A stretch of DNA of 64,000 nt from Rhizoctonia solani (taxonomy: Eukaryota; Basidiomycota; Agaricomycetes; Cantharellales; Ceratobasidiaceae). Position 1 is the stretch's first letter; every line of letters begins with the position of its first letter. The notes under the pieces are model-generated. The model saw nothing but the letters and a program-made list of their open reading frames with translations, did not search any database and was not told the DNA's origin. The stretch covers positions 434,001 to 498,000 of the forward strand of contig NC_057381.1 of assembly GCF_016906535.1 (NCBI RefSeq), read 5' to 3'. The position numbers were made by a program, and so were the translations under genes. Below are positions 56,834 to 64,000 of this stretch, in pieces.

Positions 56834-59634
56834 CCTGAATACGCCCTCAGGAAGTGTTCGATGGACGGGTTGACTCGTTCCGTTTGGCCGTCGCTCTGGG
56901 GATGATACGCTGAGGAGAAGTGAGGATCAATTCCCAGGCGTTTGTACAGTGCCCTTAGGAATTTGTTGTTGAAGACCCTTCCCCTATCCGAGACCGTTTT
57001 CTCAGGCATCCCATGCCGTTTCCACACGTGTTCCAAGAATAATTCCGCCAGCTTGGGTGCCTTGAGCTTTTTGGAGCATTTGATGAAGATCCCGTACTTA
57101 GTGAAGCTGTCCACAATAACCAAGATAGAGTCATTGCTCCCGTCCTTTGGTAGGTCTACTATCATATCGTACGACACATATTGCCAGGGACGTGAGGGAA
57201 GTTCCAGGGGTTGTGGGGGTATTGACGCGTACTTGGGCTTCCTTATTCGTTGACAGGTTTCGCAGGAGTCCACATGCCAGTAAGTATCGGCACGGATCCC
57301 GGGCCAGTAGTAGTTCCTTGAGACTAGTTCCAATGTACGTTGCCTGCCCGGGTGTCCGGCTAAGGGACTATCATGGAAAATGCGGAGCAGATCCGTCCTT
57401 AATGTTCCAACGTCTGGTACTACTATGCGCCCTTGGTAGAATAACAACCCTGCTTCCATTGCGTAATCCTTGAATGCGCGCTTAATTGAGGGGGGTGCCT
57501 TGGACTCGTTTTGTAGGAATTGGAGAATTTCCTCCAGGGATTCGTCTTGGTCTAAGGCGGCCTCAATCTGGCGTTGAAGTTCCTTCTTGGGTGTTACCAA
57601 GGCTACGTTGGCGAATACGGGGTCAGGGAGCATGGTTTGATTGGCGGGTGGAACATCGGCGTGGTCTGGTCGTCGGGACAAGGCATCTGGTTTGCCGGAC
57701 TGTTTACCAGGGCGGTACACAATTTGGAAATTGTATCCGGCCAGGAGGAGATGCCAGCGTGCATGGCGGCGATTGAAGGTTCTGGACTCCTTCCAGTACT
57801 CCAGATTACGATGGTCTGTGAAAACGGTGATGGGATGCGCGGTGCCTTCCAGGAATATACGCCAGTACTCGAAGGAGCGAATAATTGCTAGGAGCTCCTT
57901 GTCGTGTGTGTCGTAATTTTGCTCAGCTCCCTTGAATGATTCGGATAGGAAGCCAAGAGGATGTAGGCGCCCATCTTCCTGCCGTTGACTGAGTATAGAC
58001 CCTAGGGCTGCACCAGAGGCGTCCGTTTCCAAGAAGTAGGGCTTGGTTGGGTCGGCATGACGGAGAACCGGAGCGCTGGTGATGGCGTCTTTCAACCCTT
58101 GGAAGGCTGCTTGTTCCCTTTCTTCCCATTTCCATGGCATATCCTTTTTTACCAGATTGTGCAGGGGGCGTGCTATGTGGCTAAAGTTTGCGACAAATCG
58201 GCGGAGGAAGTTGGCGAACCCAAGGAAGGACTGGACTTCTTTGACTTTTGATGGAACCGGCCATTCTTGTACCGCCTGGATTTTGAGCTTATCCAGGCTG
58301 AACCCTTTGTCCGAAACAATTATTCCCAGGTATTCCACAGATGTTACGTGGAAGGTGCATTTTGAGGCCTTGCAGAATAATTGGTTTTCCATTAACCAAC
58401 GCAGGACTTCGTGAACGTGTTTGGTGTGTGATGCGTCATCCTTGGAATAGATCAGGATGTCATCAAGGTATATGATGACGCATACATCTAACAGATCCTT
58501 GAACAATTCATTCATGAAGTGTTGGAAAGCGGCGGGGGCGTTGGTAAGACCGAATGTCATAACTAGGGACTCGTATAAGCCGTACTTGGTGCGGAACGCA
58601 GTTTTCCATTCATCGCCTTCCTTTACTCGGACATTGTTGTACCCCCATCTTAGGTCTAGTTTGGTAAAGACCTTAGCGCCACGGAGCTGGGCCATAAGGT
58701 CATCTGGACGGGGTAATGGATAAACGTTTTTCTTTGTCCGATTGTTCAGGCGGCGGTAGTCAACAACCAAGCGGCGGGACCCATCCTTTTTGGGCACGAA
58801 CATTACAGGTGAGCTGATGGAAGATTTGCTAGGACGGATTTTCCCTGCCTTCAACTCGTCCCTGAGCCAGTCCTTGAGTGTAGCGGACTCGGCATCAGTC
58901 ATACTGTAGAGTGGTGAGTTGAGGGGGCCTTCTTCCGTGAGCTCAATTCCTATATCATAATGTCGGTGGGGAGGAAGCTTGTTGAATTCTTCTTCCCCAA
59001 ATACCTTAGCGTACTGGTGGTACTCGGGGGGTACTCCTTCAAGAGGGTTTTTGTCTGCTTCTTCCTCTTCGGCAATGGCCACGTGTTCTGGCGGTGCATG
59101 GGGAAAGGAGAGGGTTTGTGCGTTCCAATCAATTTCTGGGTTATGTGCGTCTAGCCATTTCAATCCTAGGATGGCGGCGTGAGATCCTGTGTTGCAAATA
59201 AGGAAGGTCTCTGTCATTTTCTTGCCATCAAAGGAGAAGGTCAGGATTGCCTTTTTCCAGATTTTGCCTGCCTGGGGGCTCGACCCATCGAGCATAGTAA
59301 CGGTACGGGGCGTAGGGAGATCAATAAGTGGGAGGCGGAGTGATTCCGCGGTACGGGGGTGCATGAAAGAAGATGTGGCGCCTGAGTCAATCAGGACTTC
59401 TAAGTGTTCCGCTCGTTCCTCTGGTGTAATAGAAATAGTGAAGAGTGGGGAGATTCTATTCGTGCTATTGGATATATTACAAATTTCTATACGACCAGAG
59501 TCCTTGGGGTCCTTGCGCGCGGCAGCAGGTACCCTTAGTCTTTTCCCGGTTCGGGTCCAGACTCTTTGCCAATCTTGGCGGCTTCCTTTTTGACCCCTTC
59601 CTCCTTGGGTGTGGCTTTCCAGCCAGTGCGGCAT
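56830..59634 (-). CDS. Pol polyprotein: protease, reverse transcriptase, RNase H, integrase core
   Basis: 934 codons open from the -1 frame overlap with gag. In order: protease with IDSGATSSF (about residues 80-90), reverse transcriptase with YLDD (about residue 390), RNase H with DASGAALGS, then integrase with an HHCC finger ending CETCQRIRK and the DDE core (IVDSFTKY, SDRGRVF, HPQSDGQTERV). It ends at a stop (56830-56832) a few residues short of the normal continuation, which resumes in the next frame. The break is at a GGG run. Confidence 0.9.
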   Translation of the reverse strand: MPHWLESHTQGGRGQKGSRQDWQRVWTRTGKRLRVPAAARKDPKDSGRIEICNISNSTNRISPLFTISITPEERAEHLEVLIDSGATSSFMHPRTAESLRLPLIDLPTPRTVTMLDGSSPQAGKIWKKAILTFSFDGKKMTETFLICNTGSHAAILGLKWLDAHNPEIDWNAQTLSFPHAPPEHVAIAEEEEADKNPLEGVPPEYHQYAKVFGEEEFNKLPPHRHYDIGIELTEEGPLNSPLYSMTDAESATLKDWLRDELKAGKIRPSKSSISSPVMFVPKKDGSRRLVVDYRRLNNRTKKNVYPLPRPDDLMAQLRGAKVFTKLDLRWGYNNVRVKEGDEWKTAFRTKYGLYESLVMTFGLTNAPAAFQHFMNELFKDLLDVCVIIYLDDILIYSKDDASHTKHVHEVLRWLMENQLFCKASKCTFHVTSVEYLGIIVSDKGFSLDKLKIQAVQEWPVPSKVKEVQSFLGFANFLRRFVANFSHIARPLHNLVKKDMPWKWEEREQAAFQGLKDAITSAPVLRHADPTKPYFLETDASGAALGSILSQRQEDGRLHPLGFLSESFKGAEQNYDTHDKELLAIIRSFEYWRIFLEGTAHPITVFTDHRNLEYWKESRTFNRRHARWHLLLAGYNFQIVYRPGKQSGKPDALSRRPDHADVPPANQTMLPDPVFANVALVTPKKELQRQIEAALDQDESLEEILQFLQNESKAPPSIKRAFKDYAMEAGLLFYQGRIVVPDVGTLRTDLLRIFHDSPLAGHPGRQRTLELVSRNYYWPGIRADTYWHVDSCETCQRIRKPKYASIPPQPLELPSRPWQYVSYDMIVDLPKDGSNDSILVIVDSFTKYGIFIKCSKKLKAPKLAELFLEHVWKRHGMPEKTVSDRGRVFNNKFLRALYKRLGIDPHFSSAYHPQSDGQTERVNPSIEHFLRAYSG

Positions 59635-61055
59635 TCCGCAAATTTGTGGCCCAACTTACCGCATTTGATGCAAAGGCCTTCAGCCCTGCGGCGGTTACGC
59701 TCCTCCTTGGAGACGAAGTTGGGGTCGCTGGAGAGGCGCCCTGGTCTGGTGGCCTGTTGGCCGGTACTCGCCCCCCTATTGGGGGTGGTGTTGGAGGTGC
59801 CAGACTTATTACCCTTAGGCGGGTGGCTGGCGCGTTCCTCACAGAGGGCGTTATCAATGACCAGAGCTGCGTTCTGCAGCTCAAGGAGGGTGGTGGGGCG
59901 CCGTTCTCGGGTGGCAATGAGACGGCTGACCTCCCAGTGGAGGCCACGTGCGAATTGCCCACAAAGGGCGGCGTCGTTCCAGTCCAGGTCCATGGCAATG
60001 GTCCTGAACTTAGTGATGTACTCAGCACAAGTGCCTGTCTGAGTAAGGTTGGTGATTTGCCGCTCAGCGGCTCGCGTAGCATCCGGGTTACCGAATGCAG
60101 CCAAGAACTCCGTCCTAAAGTCGTCAACTGATTGGATTAAGGCCCTGTGGGACCCTAGTTGATCGAGGTGGGGATGAGCCCATGCTCCCGCGACGTCCTT
60201 CATGTTCATCAGGAGGAACGACAGGGTCTCCTGATTGGTTGGGAACATCCGCTGATTCAGACGTACCCATGCCAACATCCTTGTAAGCCATTGGCGGGCT
60301 TCATTCCCTATCTTCCCGGTGTAGGCGTCAGGGTGATCTACCTTGACCGGGGTTTGGTAAGTGGCTACAGGGGCCGCTGGTTGAGGGACTTGGGGGGAAC
60401 GGAGCCGGATAGGCGAAGGCGGAGGGGGAGTATAGCCTCTCGGGGGGGCTCGGACTGGGGTTGGCTGCGCAAAGGCAGGGGGAGCTTTGGTTGGGTTGGC
60501 CCAGGCGACGAGGGGCGCACTAGGCGCTGGAAAAGTGTCGGTTTTTGGTAGGGGCCTGGGCGTGGCCTCGACTGCCGGAGGTTTCCGGTCTTCTGGTGTG
60601 TGTGGGGCTCCACCCCTAGCCTCGATGCGAGTGAGGGCTTGATTGACTGCGCCCATCCAGTCTCGGGCTTCCTTGGTTGCTTCTTTTGTTTCCTCGAGTT
60701 CCCGCTCGAGCCGGAGGACTTGGTTTTGCAATCCCAAGATGAGGGAGATTGCTCGGCTGAGGGAAACTTCCCCGTAGACCTCGGGTTCGAGGCTTGTTGA
60801 CTCAACGGCGGTTGCCGGAAGAGTGGGTCCCAGCTCTCCTTGATCGAGAGGGGATTGGGGACGAGCGGAGCTCCGGGAGCGGGTTGCCATCTCATGAGGG
60901 TATGAGCGGCCTTGGTGGGAAGCGGTGCGCTGGGAGGCGCGGGAGGAAGCGCAAGAGGGGGTGCGGGAAGTAATGGTGGGCAATGTGGGGGAGATGGTGC
61001 CTGTAGCAGGACTTATGGGGCGCTTTATTGTTCTGGCGCTAAGAGTCTGCGTCAA
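59535..61055 (-). CDS. Gag polyprotein of the Ty3/gypsy element
   Basis: 506 residues. A Ser/Pro-rich N-terminus, a coiled-coil-like stretch (about residues 90-115), a retrotransposon-type capsid region, and near the C-terminus a CCHC zinc knuckle (CIKCGKLGHKFAEC). It overlaps the start of pol by about 100 bases; pol is in the -1 frame, as expected for ribosomal frameshifting. It packages the element RNA. Confidence 0.9.
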   Translation of the reverse strand: MTQTLSARTIKRPISPATGTISPTLPTITSRTPSCASSRASQRTASHQGRSYPHEMATRSRSSARPQSPLDQGELGPTLPATAVESTSLEPEVYGEVSLSRAISLILGLQNQVLRLERELEETKEATKEARDWMGAVNQALTRIEARGGAPHTPEDRKPPAVEATPRPLPKTDTFPAPSAPLVAWANPTKAPPAFAQPTPVRAPPRGYTPPPPSPIRLRSPQVPQPAAPVATYQTPVKVDHPDAYTGKIGNEARQWLTRMLAWVRLNQRMFPTNQETLSFLLMNMKDVAGAWAHPHLDQLGSHRALIQSVDDFRTEFLAAFGNPDATRAAERQITNLTQTGTCAEYITKFRTIAMDLDWNDAALCGQFARGLHWEVSRLIATRERRPTTLLELQNAALVIDNALCEERASHPPKGNKSGTSNTTPNRGASTGQQATRPGRLSSDPNFVSKEERNRRRAEGLCIKCGKLGHKFAECRTGWKATPKEEGVKKEAAKIGKESGPEPGKD

Positions 61056-61384
61056 CCGCCTAGCGTTGGACAGTCCCTACAACTAATCAGCAGCCGTGAG
61101 CGGGCGTGATGTAGAGCGGGCTTTCTGCAAGCGGGTGGATCTGCTGATTGACTCCGCTGACAAATGGTGCGGTGACCGGTGGTACGCGGACGATTAGAAC
61201 CCGTCTGCCTTGTAGCAATTTGGTACTAGGTGGGACCGACGCTGGTTTGATTATTGACAGCGAAAGGCGAGTCCGATCACCTGATTTCCCTCGTGCTAGT
61301 ACAGGGGGCCTTCTCGTTTGTCGAGTCTGAGTGGGGGTGTGCTAGTGGGCACGGTTTGCAACCAACTTAAGGTTGATTACCTAG

Positions 61385-61967
61385 TGTCCTAGACGTCCTT
61401 AAGGGTCGTCTAGGTAGCGGGCGCTTGTGGCCGTATAGAGCTAAGTAAAACCGCTTAGGGCGGTGAAGATGCTACCTACGACAACTAACTACCTAAGTAC
61501 AACAACCAAGGCCCTAATGGCGATGGCGAACTATGTATCTACGGTGAGAGAGTCGCTTAAGGCAACAAGTACAGGCGAGTGGGGACTTAGTAGTTACCGG
61601 CGCAAGGCCTCGTACAAATGGGGGATGCGACAAGAGGTAATCGACCTGGGTGTTACCATGGTCGGTTGGCCTCCTTATATATTCTACAGAGGTACTAATT
61701 ACAAATGCATTATATCCAATACTATAACCAATAAGAACCCCGCTCCGCAGTCGGCCTTACTCATGCATACGTGTCACTGACGTGTCATGATGATGTCATA
61801 GGTGGAGGTGGCTACGTGTGATGAGTAAGCGCGGATGGGGACGTGGCTCGGCGCTTAGCGTATGATATAAGCGCCGAAGTCACGTGATTGAAAATATCGT
61901 CCGTTTGCCTTCGTTCAAATTCGAGAAATTGGGAATAAATTCCCTGGTATCGATTGTGTCTACGACA
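61385..61967 (-). repeat. 5' LTR of the Ty3/gypsy element
   Basis: Same ends and length as the left LTR. I could not match the bases just inside it to a specific tRNA primer-binding site. Confidence 0.95.
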
Positions 61968-62418
61968 GGTAGAAAGAGTCTTTCAATGCTTAGAGATAAA
62001 GTGGTCATCAGGATGGTCTGAGAGTGTGCGTTTAGCAAGAATGCTGGGCATTGCACTTGAGATTGAGGGTGGTAGGTGTATTCACACAGCTAACTACATG
62101 GTTTGTATACACAGGAAGTGACTCAAACTACAGTGCTGGAAGCCTGTAGAAGCCCATAGTTGGGCCAACTGTATGAAATTCAGCCGCCTTTGGGGTTTGG
62201 CCTCCCAATGATACAAACATCTTGCGCTGGCGCTTGTGAGTGCCGGCTGAGTCAGAACAGCCACGGGCTCCACGGTAATCTGCCAACACCGTGGTTGGTC
62301 AAATACCATCCATGGTAGAATTTGCAATTCTCTTGGTTGGTTTTCTATTACCAAATGGTGCTCCACCACGATAAATTCCACGGTATTACCGGTGGAACCA
62401 TTACCATGAAGCTCCCTA

Positions 62419-62426
62419 CGCCTAAG
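62419..62426. repeat. 8-bp target-site duplication of the hAT element (right)
   Basis: CGCCTAAG, identical to 51936-51943. Confidence 0.9.
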
Positions 62427-62638
62427 TCTGGGCTCGTGCGTCTCCGCAAGCTCCGATCCACAGCCCCTAACACCGACCGTGGTTATGATACGTCCACGAC
62501 GGAAAGATAGTCTCAAGCTTCGCAATACCATAAATAGTTAAAGCCTGTAAATTTGTGTTTTTGAGATACTACATGATCATACAACAAAGCGCAGAACAAT
62601 TAAACAAATAAAACTACAGTTTACATTAACCAAGCCTA
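62427..62638. other. Downstream flank of the permease
   Basis: Nothing seen apart from an AT-rich stretch compatible with a 3' UTR. Confidence 0.4.
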
Positions 62639-64000
62639 TCAGATAATGTTAGCGCGACTATCTCGGGTGTAGTTCAACATCAGACTTACCCAGAACTTCT
62701 CCCAAACGTTCTTTGGTGGTGGTTCATCGTAAGTGTCGGCCTCAATTTCCGCAATTCCGCTGTAGAAGTCCATCTCGTGGGGTTTGGGCATGGGTTGGCG
62801 GCGAACAAACTTGGCACCAATGTATAGGATCGGGAACAAAACCAAGGGGATGTAGTTAGTCACGAAAGTATCGACAGCCCAGTTGCCCTTGAGGAACACC
62901 TTCCAGCCGGAGAACTATTGTAGACTCAGTAAAGACTCGAGCAGCGTAAAAAACCAGCAAACTTACGAAGCAGATCAAGAGACAGAAAATCATAGCATAC
63001 CATGCAGCAAAGGGTTGAAGGTTAGACGAGAAAGGAAGTGTGGAGCGGTCAATTCCCTGTGCCTTCATCCCGGCGTAGAAACGGATATAGGTGACGGTAA
63101 TACCGAACCAAGTCATCAGTCCAGCGACAGCAGTCTAAATACAGCGTGAGCACTAGTGTAATCGATCCAGTGGCAAGTACATACCATGTTCGCGAACCAG
63201 TTGAACACTTTGCCCGCACCACTGCTCACGCTCATGTATGCCAGGGAAGAGAACAAGGCACAGAAGATGACGGAAACGTATGGTAAGCCAGACTTCGAAA
63301 CCTTGGAAAAGACCTTGGGCGCATTTCCAGCGAGAGAAAGGCCGTAAAGCGCTCGAGAAGAAGTGTACAAGTCAGAGCTTGCAGCGGACCATGCGGAAGT
63401 GAGGAGAGCAGCATTGATCACGGACGGCAATCCCTTGATACCGGCAGTTTGGATACTATCGGGCGATTAGGTTAGTCAGGTTCCAGCAACATCTACCCTG
63501 AGACTCACGCAATAACGAACGGTGACGCGGCGGCATCACCGGTGTTCAAATTGAGGTTAGGGTGGTTAGATGGGACGAGCAAACCAATGATCAAGGTGCC
63601 TCCAATATAGAACAAGAGAATACGGATGTAGACCCGACGAATGGCCTTGGGCAGGTTGCGACGTGGGTTCTTGGCTTCGCCGGCAGCGATGGCCACGATT
63701 TCGGTTCCAATGAAGGAGAAAGCGGCTTGGGTCATAACCGACCACCATCCGAGGAATTGACCTATCGCCACAGTTTAGTACCGTTATGGTGTGTCAAACT
63801 CACGTGTTCGCTTACCTTTGGATCCAGCGATGCCGGCAAACTGCACAAACGGACCCGGATTCTTCCAGTACCGGAAACCAATGCGGTCATGGTTGGGGCC
63901 TCCACCCAAGTCGAGGACAATACCCAAGATCTGCTCCTTGTCAGAGACCTCAGTCAAGGTTGAGAACGGGTACTTACGATCAAACCCGTAATGGTGATGA
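62639..64000 (-). CDS. Amino-acid permease (AAT family), 3' part; runs off the right edge
   Basis: Exons read leftwards: beyond 64000-63978, 63930-63816, 63761-63509, 63455-63185, 63134-62967 and 62914-62639; phases fit. The product has several membrane segments and family-type stretches: [40 protein letters not shown], and near the C-terminus FWEKF-like NVWEKFW. These are the fungal AAT permeases (Gap1/Dip5 type) that take up amino acids with protons at the plasma membrane. The last few residues depend on whether a possible short intron after KFW is spliced. Neighbour of the hAT element on its left; a decayed copy is at 46090-47070. Confidence 0.9.

Larger units (their letters stand above)
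55530..61967 (-). mobile_element. Complete Ty3/gypsy chromodomain retrotransposon
   Basis: Two 583-bp LTRs flanked by GGTAG (55525-55529 and 61968-61972). Coding strand is minus, so the 5' LTR is the right-hand one. It carries gag, pol and an integrase C-terminus with a chromodomain. The two LTRs differ at five positions that I can find, all transitions, so the insertion is recent. It sits in the 5' part of the hAT element, next to what looks like an intron acceptor of the transposase gene. Confidence 0.95.
51944..62418 (-). mobile_element. hAT DNA transposon carrying two nested LTR insertions
   Basis: Terminal inverted repeats TAGGGAGCTACATGGTA (left) and the complement of TAGGGAGCTTCATGGTA (right) match at 16 of 17 bases and are flanked by the 8-bp duplication CGCCTAAG. 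Subterminal repeats of the type CACCGTGG/ACCGCGGTAAA occur at both ends (51970-52100; 62270-62400). Without the solo LTR and the Ty3 element it would be about 3.5 kb. The transposase is coded on the minus strand. Confidence 0.9.

Noticed and set aside
1..64000. tRNA and rRNA genes
   Set aside because: No cloverleaf-like or rRNA-like segment was recognised by eye; a tRNAscan-type search was not possible here.

Overview
The window looks like nuclear DNA of a filamentous basidiomycete, most likely an agaricomycete of the Rhizoctonia/Ceratobasidiaceae type. The evidence is genes cut by many short GT-AG introns (about 35-120 nt, CTAAC/CTGAC branch points), a Ty3/gypsy element with a chromodomain, a hAT element, an alginate-lyase-family enzyme, an Sls1-like mitochondrial protein and an LRR-RhoGEF. 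The genus is an inference. All exon structures were read by eye and none is confirmed by transcripts.

Layout. 1-1.1 kb (-): 5' part of a P-loop ATPase-like gene. 4.7-9.8 kb (+): a 1,633-residue single-pass membrane protein. 11.1-12.8 kb (+): two small multi-exon genes. 14.2-17.4 kb (+): Sls1-like gene with an apparent one-base frame break. 17.9-18.4 and 19.6-20.0 kb (+): two small genes. 20.2-22.1 kb (-): secreted, probably GPI-anchored alginate-lyase-family enzyme. 23.5-29.4 kb (+): three tandem copies of a cysteine-rich secreted (thaumatin-like) gene, with a decayed RhoGEF fragment between copies 1 and 2. 30.4-37.2 kb (-): large LRR-DH-PH RhoGEF.

39.9-45.25 kb (+) holds the most unusual object. 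It is a gene whose coding sequence appears to be split into about 74 exons, of which about 67 are exactly three nucleotides long (YAG|NNN|GTRNGT). The reading frame runs without a stop from ATG to TAG and would give a protein of about 116 residues from 5.4 kb. Thirty-two of the codons sit in a perfectly periodic 72-bp tandem array in which each repeat is one complete intron plus one codon. A diverged second copy lies at 47.5-51.2 kb. Its one-codon exons match copy A far better than the introns do, which argues that the codons are real. Each copy is followed by an amino-acid permease: a decayed one at 46.1-47.1 kb and an apparently intact one at 62.6-64 kb. The locus therefore arose by tandem duplication of [micro-exon gene + permease].

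51.9-62.4 kb is a nested transposon: a hAT element (8-bp target duplication CGCCTAAG) containing a solo LTR (duplication TGTTC) and a nearly fresh full-length Ty3/gypsy-chromovirus element (duplication GGTAG, 583-bp LTRs with five differences).
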